Shown: positions 45,350 to 54,597, counted from the stretch's first letter. The stretch is 64,000 nucleotides of DNA from CAMDPA01 sp963825625 (GCA_963825625.1 CAWGUF010000016.1:310001-374000), one strand, 5' to 3'. Numbers and translations: made by a program. Notes: generated by a model not told the origin, from the sequence alone.

Positions 45350-47566
45350 ATGACAATGACCGATACAATGACAAATACAAAAGTCTCTCGCCGTTCTTTC
45401 GTGGTGGGAGGGGCAGCGGCCAGCGGCGGGTTCGCGCTTGGCATGCACGTACCCGGGTTCGAGGCCATGGCGAAGGGCCGAATGGCCGGTGCGGGTGCCG
45501 GTGCGGAGGTGAATGCCTGGGTGGTGGTGCGTCCGAATGAGGACGTGGTAATCCGCATCGCGCATTCGGAAATGGGACAGGGGACGCTGACGGGTCTGGC
45601 GCAGCTCGTTGCCGAGGAGCTGGAGTGCGACTGGGGCAAGGTCAAGTACGAATTCGTGAACCCTGGCCGCAATCTGAAGGCGAAGAAGCAGTGGAAGCTC
45701 GATTTCACTGTCGGTAGCCGTGGCATCCGGACATCGCACCTGTATGTGCGTCAAGGCGGTGCAATCGCCCGCGAGATGCTGAAGGCTGCTGCTGCGGCCG
45801 AGTGGAAGGTCGCGGCTGCCGAGCTCTCGGTTGACAAGGGCGTCATCAAGCATGCCGGGTCCAATCGTTCGACGACATACGGAAAGGTTGCGGCGGCTGC
45901 GTCCAAGTTGACGGCTCCCGATCCGAAGTCGATCAAGTTGAAGGATCCCAAGACCTGGAAGATCGCGGGCAAGGGGCTGCACCGGCTCGATTCCCCCGAG
46001 AAGCTGACAGGTGAGTTGAAGTATTCGATGGATCTTCAGCTGCCAGGCATGCTGAACGCGGCCATCACGGATGCGCCGGTTTTCGGCACCAAGGTCAAGA
46101 GCTTCGATGCGTCGAAGGCGATGACCATGCCGGGCGTGAAGAAGGTGGTGAAGGTCGGAGCTACCGCCGTTGCCGTTATTGCCGATACCTGGTGGCATGC
46201 CAACAAGGCGCTTGCCGCCGTCAAGATCGAGTACGAGGACACACCGAACTCAAAAGTCAGCCAAGCGGATATCTTGAAGGGTATCGACGAAGGTTTGACC
46301 GGCACCAAGGGTGTGTTTGTCGGCAATAAGAAGGGCGATGTGCAGAAGGGAATGGAAGGGGCTGCCAAGAAGATCGAGGCGACCTACTACAGCCCCTATG
46401 TCCATCACGCGACGATGGAGGCGATGAATGCCACCGCGCTGGTCACTGCCGACAAGTGCGAAGTGTGGTGTCCGACCCAGATCGGCTCTGGCGCATTGGC
46501 CGCGGCTTCGCAAGCGTCCGGTGTTCCGCTCGAGAAGTGCGAGGTACACAAGTTGTTCCTCGGCGGCGGGTTTGGCAGGCGTGCGCGTGCCGACTATGTC
46601 ATCCAGGCCGTGCAGATCGCGAAGGAGATGCCAGGCACGCCAGTCAAGCTGATCTGGAGCCGCGAAGAGGATATGCTGCACGGCTTCTACCGGCCGATCG
46701 GCAAGTGCAAGTTGACCGCTGGCCTCGATGCCAACGGCGATGTGCAGGCCCTGCACGTGCGTATCTCGGCGGCCTCGATTCTGGCTTCGGTGGCGCCGAG
46801 CCGGTTGGGCAAGGACGGCTCGGACCCGGTCGCGTTCCAGGGCTTCGCGCCGGGCGGCGAGGAAGCACGGTACGGGTATACCAAGATCCCGAACCTGCTC
46901 GTCGAGCACGCGATGCGCAACAGCCATGTCCCGGTTTCGTTCTGGCGCGGTGTGAACTGCAATCAGAACGCGATCTGGAACGAGTGCTTCATCGAAGAGG
47001 TTGCGAAGGAGGCGGGCAAGGATCCGCTGGAGTTCCGTCGCAAGCTGCTGGCCGACAGCCCGAAGCACCTGGGCATTCTCAATGCGGTCGCGGAAAAAGC
47101 CGAGTACGGCAAGAAGTTGCCGGACGGTGTGTTCCGCGGCATGTCGGTGTTCATGGGCTATGGCAGCTACTGTGCGGCCATGTCTGAGGTGTCGGTCGAC
47201 GACAAGGGCAAGCTCAAGGTGCATCGCCTGGTGGTCGGCACCAACTGCGGGCACGTCGCCAACGAGGATCAGGTGATCGCTCAGGTGGAAGGCTCGGTGG
47301 TCTATGGCCTTTCGGCGCTCTACTATGGCGAGAACACGGTCAAGAACGGCCAGATGGAGCAGCAGAACTTCGACACCTGGGAGGTTATGCGCCTCGACGA
47401 GATGCCGAAGATCGAGACAGTGCTGGCGCCGACCTACGATTTCTGGGGCGGCGTCGGGGAGCCGACCATCATGGTGGCTGCTCCGGCGGTGCTGAACGGG
47501 ATCTTCCATGCGACCGGCAAGATGCCGCGCACGATGCCGCTCAAGCACGTGAAGCTGCGCGGTTGA
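45350..47566 (+). CDS. Tat-exported molybdopterin-binding large subunit (IorB type)
   Basis: The catalytic subunit, 738 residues, of a periplasmic Mo hydroxylase such as isoquinoline 1-oxidoreductase or a related aldehyde oxidase. A Tat signal opens the protein (VSRRSFVVGGAAASGGFALG). The Mo-domain features are RIAHSEMGQGTLTG, FLGGGFGRRARADYV, FWRGVNCNQNA, and the catalytic Glu in GGVGEPTIMVAAPA. ATG 45350 follows CGGGAGGATTGGACA. No MoCD-type maturation or cytochrome c gene is adjacent. The substrate is not predictable. Confidence 0.9.
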   Translation: MTMTDTMTNTKVSRRSFVVGGAAASGGFALGMHVPGFEAMAKGRMAGAGAGAEVNAWVVVRPNEDVVIRIAHSEMGQGTLTGLAQLVAEELECDWGKVKYEFVNPGRNLKAKKQWKLDFTVGSRGIRTSHLYVRQGGAIAREMLKAAAAAEWKVAAAELSVDKGVIKHAGSNRSTTYGKVAAAASKLTAPDPKSIKLKDPKTWKIAGKGLHRLDSPEKLTGELKYSMDLQLPGMLNAAITDAPVFGTKVKSFDASKAMTMPGVKKVVKVGATAVAVIADTWWHANKALAAVKIEYEDTPNSKVSQADILKGIDEGLTGTKGVFVGNKKGDVQKGMEGAAKKIEATYYSPYVHHATMEAMNATALVTADKCEVWCPTQIGSGALAAASQASGVPLEKCEVHKLFLGGGFGRRARADYVIQAVQIAKEMPGTPVKLIWSREEDMLHGFYRPIGKCKLTAGLDANGDVQALHVRISAASILASVAPSRLGKDGSDPVAFQGFAPGGEEARYGYTKIPNLLVEHAMRNSHVPVSFWRGVNCNQNAIWNECFIEEVAKEAGKDPLEFRRKLLADSPKHLGILNAVAEKAEYGKKLPDGVFRGMSVFMGYGSYCAAMSEVSVDDKGKLKVHRLVVGTNCGHVANEDQVIAQVEGSVVYGLSALYYGENTVKNGQMEQQNFDTWEVMRLDEMPKIETVLAPTYDFWGGVGEPTIMVAAPAVLNGIFHATGKMPRTMPLKHVKLRG

Positions 47567-47604
47567 CCTGCGGTCGGTGCGTGCACATCTGACGGATGAA
47601 TGAG

Positions 47605-47630
47605 GATCGGGGGGCGTTTGCCCCTCGATC
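47605..47630 (+). terminator. Hairpin after the Mo hydroxylase large subunit
   Basis: Stem GATCGGGGGG / CCCCTCGATC (one G-T pair) with a six-base loop lies 39 bases after the large-subunit stop. No T-run follows, so it is only a tentative transcript end before the SoxYZ-like pair. Confidence 0.4.
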
Positions 47631-47688
47631 TGCTCGCATCCTATCGGTCCGGATTTTGGAGCCGTAGCAGACAGGCGCGAGAGTGATC

Positions 47689-48186
47689 ATGGCTGAGAGT
47701 TCTGATCCCAATTCTAATCCCAGGGCGGGTTTGTCGCGGCGGGAGGTCGCGGCGGGCGCAATGGCGCTAGCCGTGCTGCCGCTGATGGGTGGAAATGCCG
47801 TATCGGCACCGGCCGATATGGCGGTCGCAATGAAGAAAGTGCTCGGGGCAGCGGTGCCCAGGATCGGGCGCGTGATGGTGAAAATTCCGGAGCTGACCGA
47901 AAACGGCAACTCGACGCCGATCGACATCGCAGTTGATAGTCCGATGACGGAGAGCGATCACGTCAAGGCGCTGCACATCTTCTCGGAGAGGAATCCCGTT
48001 CCTCATCTTGCCCGGTTCGAGATCGGGCCATGGGCGGGGAAGGCGCATGTGCGCACGAATATCAGGCTGGCTGATACGCAGACGATAACCGTCGTTGCGG
48101 AAATGAGCGATGGCTCGTTCTGGTCCGGCACCGCGGACTCGATCGTTACGGCGCCGGCCTGCATCGACGAGAGCATGATTCGGTAG
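47689..48186 (+). CDS. SoxY-like carrier protein without a GGCGG tail
   Basis: A 165-residue exported protein with a Tat-like or Sec signal (GLSRREVAAGAMALAVLPLMGG). The mature part has the SoxY fold sequences GRVMVKIPELTENGNSTPI, DHVKALHIFSERNPVPHLA and WAGKAHVRTNIRLADTQTI. In SoxY the C-terminal GGCGG cysteine carries sulfur intermediates. Here the chain ends TAPACIDESMIR with a single Cys nine residues from the end (APAC) and no glycines. It may be a SoxYZ-like carrier with another role. No soxXAB or soxCD genes are nearby. Confidence 0.8.
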   Translation: MAESSDPNSNPRAGLSRREVAAGAMALAVLPLMGGNAVSAPADMAVAMKKVLGAAVPRIGRVMVKIPELTENGNSTPIDIAVDSPMTESDHVKALHIFSERNPVPHLARFEIGPWAGKAHVRTNIRLADTQTITVVAEMSDGSFWSGTADSIVTAPACIDESMIR

Positions 48187-48197
48187 GAGGTCGGGTG

Positions 48198-48521
48198 ATG
48201 GCTGCTAAGACACGCATCTCGATGCCGGAGAAGGCCAGGAAGGGTGAGGTTATCGAGATCAAGACCCTCATTCAGCACGTCATGGAGACGGGCTACCGGA
48301 GGGACTACCAGGGCGGGGCGATCCCGCGCGACATCATCAATAGCTACGTTGTGACTTATGCAGGCCGCCAGATTTTCAAGGCGGATATGACACAGGGAAT
48401 TTCTGCCAATCCGTTCTTTTCATTCCACACCAAGGCGGTGGAGACCGGCGATGTGGTGTTCACCTGGACCGATCTCAAAGGCAACGCGACCAGGGTGGTG
48501 AAGCGGCTGGTGGTGGTGTGA
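48198..48521 (+). CDS. SoxZ-like protein
   Basis: A 107-residue immunoglobulin-like partner of the preceding protein. ISMPEKARKGEVIEIKTLI is the SoxZ opening, with VMETGYRRD, FFSFHTKAVETGDVVFTW and NATRVVKRLVVV following. TAGGAGGTCGGGTG precedes the start; a GTG three bases upstream is the alternative. It follows the SoxY-like gene by 11 bases, so the two are co-expressed. Confidence 0.88.
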   Translation: MAAKTRISMPEKARKGEVIEIKTLIQHVMETGYRRDYQGGAIPRDIINSYVVTYAGRQIFKADMTQGISANPFFSFHTKAVETGDVVFTWTDLKGNATRVVKRLVVV

Positions 48522-48544
48522 GGCCGGCTTTCCTCTGTTCTGCT

Positions 48545-48580
48545 GCCGGGCTAATGGCCGGGCTAATGGCCGGGCTGACG
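48545..48580. repeat. Three tandem 12-base repeats
   Basis: GCCGGGCTAATG occurs twice in a row and is followed by the variant GCCGGGCTGACG. It lies in the gap between the SoxZ-like gene and the hydrolase-OsmC gene. It could come from slippage and has no evident function. Confidence 0.7.
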
Positions 48581-48677
48581 GCTGGGCGATAACGGTTCTG
48601 GGACATGCGAACGTCTGTGAGCGAGGTGTCTGTGTCGGCGATCGCGGGTTGTTATGCAGCGGTAACGGAGACGGACG

Positions 48678-49931
48678 ATGGCCAGCCCCTCTACAATTCG
48701 GGCAAGTTTTGCCGGCAGCAACGGTGATGAGCTGGCGGCGCGGTTGGAGTTGCCGGCAGGACCGATCAGGGCGTTCGCTCTGTTCGCGCACTGCTTCACC
48801 TGCAGCAAGGACGTTCTGGCGGCGCGGCGGATTGCGGCCGGGCTGGCCCGTGCCGGGGTTGGTGTGCTGCGGTTCGACTTCACCGGGCTAGGCAACTCGC
48901 AGGGGGATTTTGCCAATACGAGTTTTTCGTCGAATGTCGAGGATCTGGTGCGGGCGGCCGATTGGCTGCGGGATACCTATGCGGCGCCGGCGATCCTGAT
49001 CGGGCATTCGCTGGGCGGTGCGGCGGTGCTGGCGGCTGCGTCGGAGATCCCGGAAGCGAAGGCTGTTGTGACGATAGGGGCGCCGGCTGACGTCGGCCAC
49101 GTGCTGCATCAATTCGGCACTTCGCTCGAAGCTATCAGGGCAGAGGGAGAAGCAGAGGTTACGCTTGCGGGGCGGCAGTTCCGAATTAAGCGATCGTTCG
49201 TCGAGGACGCACAGGCACATAATCTGGAAGCCAAGGTCGCAAAGCTCGGGAAAGCGTTGCTGGTGATGCACGCGCCGCGAGATGCCGTCGTCGGGATCGA
49301 CAATGCCTCAACGATTTTCGTGGCTGCCAAGCATCCCAAGAGTTTCGTGTCGCTGGATGATGCAGACCATCTGCTGACGGGTGAGGCCGCGGCGTCGTAT
49401 GCTGCGGAAGTGATCGGTGCGTGGGCCTCGAAGTACATTCCTGCTGCGGCGGCGGATGCGAGTGAGACCGAACACGTTCTGGTGCGCGAGACCGGACAGG
49501 GCAAATTCCAGAACATCGTGGTGTCCGGCCGGCACCGGCTGCTGGCTGACGAACCGGTCTCGGTAGGTGGTGCCGATTCCGGTCCCAGCCCCTACGACTA
49601 CCTCTCGATTGCGCTGGGTGCGTGCACGGCCATGACGCTCCGTATCTATGCGCAGCACAAAAAGCTGGAGCTGGGGCGGGTGTCGGTGGTTGTCCGGCAT
49701 GGCAAGGTTGCCGCGGATCACTGTGAGGACTGCGGCGAGGCGGCTGAAGGCCGTGAAGGACGGATCGATCGTTTCGAGCGCACGATATCTGTCGAGGGCG
49801 CGATCGATGCCGGGTTGGCCGATAAGCTCGTGGAGATCGCAGGCAAATGCCCGGTGCATCGCACGCTGGAGGCCGCGTCCGCTGTTGTGACACGAATTGC
49901 GCGGGATGGCGGCGATGCGGGGGACGACTGA
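48678..49931 (+). CDS. Bifunctional alpha/beta hydrolase-OsmC protein
   Basis: A 417-residue fusion. Residues 1 to about 260 are an alpha/beta hydrolase with ALFAHCFTCSKD, LIGHSLGGAA (nucleophile Ser) and DDADHLL (His). The rest is an OsmC domain with KFQNIVVSGRHRLLADEP, IALGACTAMTLRIYAQHK and AGKCPVHRTLEAAS, where the two cysteines are the peroxidase pair that reduces organic hydroperoxides. Such fusions are known in Proteobacteria. The start at 48678 (MASPSTIRA) gives the full hydrolase domain. Confidence 0.92.
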   Translation: MASPSTIRASFAGSNGDELAARLELPAGPIRAFALFAHCFTCSKDVLAARRIAAGLARAGVGVLRFDFTGLGNSQGDFANTSFSSNVEDLVRAADWLRDTYAAPAILIGHSLGGAAVLAAASEIPEAKAVVTIGAPADVGHVLHQFGTSLEAIRAEGEAEVTLAGRQFRIKRSFVEDAQAHNLEAKVAKLGKALLVMHAPRDAVVGIDNASTIFVAAKHPKSFVSLDDADHLLTGEAAASYAAEVIGAWASKYIPAAAADASETEHVLVRETGQGKFQNIVVSGRHRLLADEPVSVGGADSGPSPYDYLSIALGACTAMTLRIYAQHKKLELGRVSVVVRHGKVAADHCEDCGEAAEGREGRIDRFERTISVEGAIDAGLADKLVEIAGKCPVHRTLEAASAVVTRIARDGGDAGDD

Positions 49932-50201
49932 GGCGGTTATCCTATTTGCAACCTGCGCGCTATTGTGATTTTCCCTGATGGTTTTGAAGATTGCATCTGG
50001 ACGGATAATGCGGACCCAATCCACATCGGTTTGGACCACTGGGTTGTAAGCGGATTGAGTATTTTTATAATGCTCTAAGTTATTGTAATGCAATAGATTG
50101 ACCGGCTGCTTTGGGCAGCTTACAGTATATATAGCGGTGGATTGATGTGAGGGCATCGTATCAGCAACTTGCGTTTCGGGCGGAACCGCGGAGAGTTTCT
50201 C
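49932..50201. other. AT-richer intergenic region before the bactofilin gene
   Basis: About 270 bases, clearly richer in A and T than the surroundings (for example GAGTATTTTTATAATGCTC at about 50057). It should contain the bactofilin promoter. No repeat, hairpin or RNA gene could be assigned. Confidence 0.4.
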
Positions 50202-50774
50202 ATGTTTGGCAGAAATAATACGCGGCGCGCCGCAGAGAGCGGCGCGCAATATAGCAATGCGATTGCAATTTCGGAAAAGTCTGGCTCACTGCCGACCGGC
50301 AGCGAGGTCGCGGCGCTGATGGCGCGCAAGGCAGGCGTGTCGCCTTCACCCGACGAGAACGGCTTTGTCCTGGTCGGTAAAGGCACCACGATTGCCGGCG
50401 AGATCAGCAATTGCAGCGTCGTGGAGATCCAGGGCACGCTGGAGGGCTCGCTGTCCGCCAACGCCGTCATTATCCGCGAGGGCGGCGCGTTCCGCGGCGA
50501 CATTCGTGTCGAGCAGGCGGAGGTGCATGGTACCGTCGACGGCAGAATGACCGTGCACGGTCTGCTTGATGTGCGGGCCAGCGGGTGCGTGACGGGCGAG
50601 GTCACGTACGAGACGCTGTGCGTGGCGGCGGGCGGTCATCTGTCCGGGGAGTTGAGGTCGCCGGCGGCGATCGAGGTCGGGAGTACGCAGCCGGCAGGCT
50701 ACGAGACCGGCACGTCGGCGCCGATCAACGGCCATGCCTATGATCATGCAAGCCATGGTCAGGCCGCGTCCTGA
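50202..50774 (+). CDS. Bactofilin
   Basis: A polymer-forming cytoskeletal protein of 190 residues that assembles filaments and often positions envelope enzymes. The central beta-helix is visible as repeating short strands: LVGKGTTIAGEISNCSVVEI, GTLEGSLSANAVII, GGAFRGDIRVEQAEVHG and GRMTVHGLLDVRASGCV. The ends are disordered, as usual. ATG 50202 follows GGAGAG. It stands alone between an AT-rich gap and a convergent dehydrogenase gene. Confidence 0.93.
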   Translation: MFGRNNTRRAAESGAQYSNAIAISEKSGSLPTGSEVAALMARKAGVSPSPDENGFVLVGKGTTIAGEISNCSVVEIQGTLEGSLSANAVIIREGGAFRGDIRVEQAEVHGTVDGRMTVHGLLDVRASGCVTGEVTYETLCVAAGGHLSGELRSPAAIEVGSTQPAGYETGTSAPINGHAYDHASHGQAAS

Positions 50775-50880
50775 CGTCCGACCGTAGAGCGCGCGCGATC
50801 TGAAGCGGAAGCGCTCTATCGCCGATGCCGCCGGCTGATCGCCGGGCCATGGCCCGGACGGCCGGACGGCGGCACAGCGG

Positions 50881-51834
50881 TCAATCGAACGGGTAGACGC
50901 CGCGTTGCGGACGCCATGCCTTCTCGATCCCCTCGATGCCTGAGCGCAGCATGGCCATCCATGACTCTCGGGTGGTGGCGCCGATGTGGGGCGATGCGAA
51001 CATGTTTGGCAGGTCGAGCAGCGGGTTGGCGTTGGCCGGCTCGATCGCGAACACATCGAATGCTGCGCCGGCAATGCGGCCATCCTTGAGCCGTTCGGCG
51101 AGAGCTGTTTCATCGACGATCCTGCCGCGCGCGCAATTGATGAGAAATGCGCCGGGTTTCATCTCATCCAAGACGTTTGCCGTGTAGAGCCCGAGGGTGG
51201 TGGCGTTGATCGGCAAGTGAATTGTGAGGACGTCGGAGCGGGCGAGCAATTCGGATTGGTTGACGCTTTCGACGCCATGCTCACGGCAGAAGTCCGAAAT
51301 GTCGGCGCGGTCGCAGGCGAGGATTTTCACGTCGAATGCGCGAAGGCGCTTTGCGACCTCCTTGCCGATGTGGCCGCAGCCATGAATGCCGACCGTCCGG
51401 CCCATGAGGTCGGCACCGGCGCCGACCGGACCTTTCCATTCGCCTCGGCGCAGGATGCCGTTGAATTCGTTCACGCGCCGCAGGGCGAGGATCATGAAGG
51501 CGATGGTGAGCTCGGCCACGGACACCTTGTTGACGCCGGGGGCCCACCAGATGTCGATCCCGTGCGTGTTCATCAGGTCGGGGTCGATGTGGTCGACGCC
51601 GGCGGAACACATCGAGATGGTTTTCAACTCGGGAAGCGCGGCCAGCACCCGGGGCGTGAGGCTCTCGATGCCGATCACTGCCGTGTCGCAGCCCTGCAGG
51701 AAGTCGATCAGCTCGTCCTCCGAAAAGCGATGGCGCGTGTTGCGGAACCTGGTGCCGGGATAGCGGGCGGCAAGCTCGGCTTTCAGCTCAGGGAAGAAAT
51801 CGAAGAAGGGGGCGGTGGCGGCGACGCGGCGCAT
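50881..51834 (-). CDS. D-2-hydroxyacid dehydrogenase (NAD-dependent)
   Basis: A 317-residue member of the D-isomer-specific 2-hydroxyacid dehydrogenase family. It has the cofactor loop GIHGCGHIGKEVA, catalytic Arg in INCARGRIVDE, Glu in DVFAIEPANAN and His in SPHIGATTRES. The CSAGVDHIDPDLM substrate-loop sequence is typical. It could act on 2-hydroxy acids such as phosphoglycerate, but no substrate is evident. The next gene upstream on this strand begins after the 53560 region and its stop lies 28 bases away. Confidence 0.9.
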   Translation of the reverse strand: MRRVAATAPFFDFFPELKAELAARYPGTRFRNTRHRFSEDELIDFLQGCDTAVIGIESLTPRVLAALPELKTISMCSAGVDHIDPDLMNTHGIDIWWAPGVNKVSVAELTIAFMILALRRVNEFNGILRRGEWKGPVGAGADLMGRTVGIHGCGHIGKEVAKRLRAFDVKILACDRADISDFCREHGVESVNQSELLARSDVLTIHLPINATTLGLYTANVLDEMKPGAFLINCARGRIVDETALAERLKDGRIAGAAFDVFAIEPANANPLLDLPNMFASPHIGATTRESWMAMLRSGIEGIEKAWRPQRGVYPFD

Positions 51835-51862
51835 GGGGGAGACCTTTTGTGTGGCGGTCGGC

Positions 51863-53560
51863 TCAGTGCGAATCGAAGATCGCCTGGTAGGCCGCGACGG
51901 CTTTCTCCGTCGCAGCGGTTTCTTCCGATGTCGGATTTGACGGGTCCTTGGCGATCGGCAGGCTGCCGAACTTCATCAGGCAGGCCATCAGCAGCAGGCG
52001 GGCCTTGGTGGCGGTTAGATTGGAGCCGGCAATCATCAGCGGCAGCGGGTCGGCAAAGCCCTCCGGCGCGCCACGGCCGACGCGCACCACCGGCAGTCCG
52101 GAGAAGACTGCCTGTACCATCAGCTTCATGCGGGCGCGCGAGGTCATGTTGCCATAGGGCACGAGCCCTTCGAGCACGTAACCGGTGAGCAGGCCAAGCG
52201 ACAGCTTGTGGGCGATGGAGGCTTGCAGGTCGACCTCGAGGGCAGGGTCGTCGCCCCAATCGATGCCGCTGTAGCCGCCGTCCTTGACGATGGATACGGA
52301 GGGTATTGCGGTTTCGAGCAGCATTCCGTCCGCGCTCTTGATGGTCACGCTGAAGCGTTCGAGGCCTTGTGCGGTGGAGCGCACGCCGTCCACAGCGGAT
52401 GGTAATTGCGATAGTCGCAACTCTGAACGATGCGTGTGCTTGTAGGCAGGCTGATAGAGCACCGCGATGCGGCCTTCGTGGCTGAGCTGTCCCAGGATGC
52501 CGCCGTGGCCGCCGGTCGCGACATAGCCACCTGGGCGGGCGTCCGCCTTCGCCACCTCGCGGGCAGCGAAGAATTGCTGCTCCTGGATCACTAGGGTGCC
52601 GAGCCGGTTGCTGCCGTTGCCGTCATCCCAGGCGCGGGAGGCGATGTAGCGGACGGAATCGAGGATGTTGTGGGGGCCGTCGTTACTGATCTGCCCCTGC
52701 GGTCGCTGGGCGGCGTTGCAGGCGATGGGTTTGCGGGTGTCGATCAGCAGGTTGAACCAGTAGGAGGTTTCCTCGACGTTGGGGCTGCCCTGGGTCCATA
52801 TCGCGCCGTCGTAGGCGGGATCGTCCATCACGGCCTGAACGCGATTGGTGATGCGGGCGAGCGCGGGGCGCGGCGGTTGAGAGCCCAGATGCACCGGCTT
52901 ATACGGGAAGAAATCCCGGCCGCGTGTTTCGGGCGCGATGTCGCCGCCGCCGACGTCCGCGCGATGTGCTGACGGCAGGCCCTTGGTGAATCCGGATGGG
53001 GGCAGGACTCGCACGAAATCGATGTCGGCCAGCGATGAGAGGGTGCCGGCGAGGCCGTCGGCTCCGATGCCGAGGCGGTCGATCTCCTCGAAGCTGCGCG
53101 AGCCGTCCGGAAAGAAGCCCTGGCGGGCGGCGGTTGCCGGCGCTCCAGGGGCAGCGCATTCTTCCTCCCACGGTTTGCCATCGGCCTGCATGGCCATGTA
53201 CGGCAGCGGATAGAGACCGTCCTCCGGCTTCAGCTCGACCTGGTAGACGGGCTTGTCGCCCGGTGCCTTGCGAGTGGTGGAGAAGTTGCCGTCGGCATCA
53301 ATATAGCCGTCCGGGGGGCCGTATAGCTCTGCCGCGTCGCGTTCCAGGGGGTGGGCGGAGAACTGCTCGACATAGACTGTCGCGGGGGTTGCGATGCGCT
53401 GGGCACGGAGGGCATCGAATCGAACCGCGGCGCCTTCGGCACTCATGCGGGCGGGGAGACCGTGGCGTTCGCGCGCCTTGTTGGAGGTGACCAGCGGGGG
53501 CGTGTTCTGGATGGTCGCCGTGGGGCCGGCGAGGTGGGCAATACGTGGCCTGCGCGACAT
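51863..53560 (-). CDS. Asparaginase-like family protein
   Basis: A large protein of 565 residues. The middle (about residues 255-330) resembles the second catalytic motif of type I asparaginases: SPNVEETSYWFNLLIDTRKP followed by NAAQRPQGQISNDGPHNILD and SVRYIASRA. A C-terminal segment (GYVLEGLVPYGNMTSRARM) fits the small domain of that family. The first 240 residues have no recognised domain. No signal peptide is seen. It may have lost or changed activity; this has to be judged from the missing or present first Thr. Confidence 0.65.
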   Translation of the reverse strand: MSRRPRIAHLAGPTATIQNTPPLVTSNKARERHGLPARMSAEGAAVRFDALRAQRIATPATVYVEQFSAHPLERDAAELYGPPDGYIDADGNFSTTRKAPGDKPVYQVELKPEDGLYPLPYMAMQADGKPWEEECAAPGAPATAARQGFFPDGSRSFEEIDRLGIGADGLAGTLSSLADIDFVRVLPPSGFTKGLPSAHRADVGGGDIAPETRGRDFFPYKPVHLGSQPPRPALARITNRVQAVMDDPAYDGAIWTQGSPNVEETSYWFNLLIDTRKPIACNAAQRPQGQISNDGPHNILDSVRYIASRAWDDGNGSNRLGTLVIQEQQFFAAREVAKADARPGGYVATGGHGGILGQLSHEGRIAVLYQPAYKHTHRSELRLSQLPSAVDGVRSTAQGLERFSVTIKSADGMLLETAIPSVSIVKDGGYSGIDWGDDPALEVDLQASIAHKLSLGLLTGYVLEGLVPYGNMTSRARMKLMVQAVFSGLPVVRVGRGAPEGFADPLPLMIAGSNLTATKARLLLMACLMKFGSLPIAKDPSNPTSEETAATEKAVAAYQAIFDSH

Positions 53561-53641
53561 GAGGATCTCCTGCCGGTGTCGATGCGGTTGTCGCTCGGAG
53601 CGTGAATGGCGGTGCGAGCGAAAGTATGTGAAGCGGTATGC

Positions 53642-54538
53642 TTATGCGGTGTGCTGCTTGATGAAGGCTGCAACGGAGCGGACGGCTTTCTCCGAGCTCG
53701 CCTTCAACGGAAACTCGGTGACGAAGGTATGCCGCTCGCCTTCATGCAGGTCGAGTGTCATGCTGCCGCCTGCTTCGCGGTAAAGCCGTTCGAGGTGCTC
53801 GGCCTGTGCCACCGTCATCCATTCATCCGCGGTGCCCATGAACACCAGCGCGGGTGGCAGGTACACCTTCTCCTTGCGCTCCAGGATGTGCGGTGGCGAG
53901 GCCTCCAGCATGGCGCTCTCGTCGGGACCGAAGAAGGTGTGATGGTTCTTGACCATCTCCTGCTTGCCCTGGGATTTGGCGAGCTGATAGCGCTCGTAGG
54001 GAAACAGAACGCCCCAGCCGGAGACGACGAAAGCGACCTTGGCGTCGATGCCTGGCGCCTCCTTCAAGGGGATCGCGGTATAGCGTGCGTCGTCAGGGCG
54101 GATGGCGGAAAGCAGTGCCTGGTGGCCGCCGCTGGAAGTGCCGAGGATGCCGACACGGTCGGGCGTGGAGCCGAATTGCGCGGCGTTGGCCTTTACCCAG
54201 CGGATGCCATAGTTGATGTCCTGTAGCGAGGCCGGGTACGGCGCCTCGGGAGCGTTCCGGAAATCGAGCGAAACGACGACGATGCCGGCCGCACACAAGT
54301 CCATGGCGAGGTTCTGGCCGTCGGCACGGTCCTTGTTGTTCCATGCGCCGCCGTGGATCTGGATGACGACAGGAAACGGGGCGGTGCCGGCGGGCTGGTA
54401 GACGCGGGCGAGGCGTCTTGTGCTGCCCGTATCCATGTAGACGACGTCCCGGACGCCGAACTCGTATGCGGCCGTGGATGCAGGGCGGGCGGCGGCATCA
54501 TCAGCCGCCAGCGCGGCGCGCGGCAGGGCGATCGGCAT
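53642..54538 (-). CDS. Alpha/beta hydrolase (BD-FAE/carboxylesterase type)
   Basis: A 298-residue esterase-like protein. It has VVIQIHGGAWNNKDRADGQ (oxyanion HGG), SLDFRNAPEAPYPASLQDI, the nucleophile elbow GILGTSSGGHQALLS, the acid near MGTADEWMTV and His in EGERHTFV. The ATG at 54538 (MPIALPRAAL) follows AAGGAGGATACCTC, the best ribosome site for this frame; longer starts have none. It is on the same strand as leuB, 117 bases downstream of it. Confidence 0.88.
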   Translation of the reverse strand: MPIALPRAALAADDAAARPASTAAYEFGVRDVVYMDTGSTRRLARVYQPAGTAPFPVVIQIHGGAWNNKDRADGQNLAMDLCAAGIVVVSLDFRNAPEAPYPASLQDINYGIRWVKANAAQFGSTPDRVGILGTSSGGHQALLSAIRPDDARYTAIPLKEAPGIDAKVAFVVSGWGVLFPYERYQLAKSQGKQEMVKNHHTFFGPDESAMLEASPPHILERKEKVYLPPALVFMGTADEWMTVAQAEHLERLYREAGGSMTLDLHEGERHTFVTEFPLKASSEKAVRSVAAFIKQHTA

Positions 54539-54597
54539 GAGGTATCCTCCTTGGTCAGGGCCGGCGAAGTGTAGGCCCAGACTGCCGGGGATGCCAA

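Noticed and set aside
46250..47548. A 432-codon minus-strand open frame opposite the Mo hydroxylase large subunit
   Set aside because: No start context or motif; it is the antisense shadow of a well-supported enzyme gene.
48545..48580. Possible CRISPR or small satellite array
   Set aside because: Only three 12-base units without spacers; no cas genes anywhere in the window.
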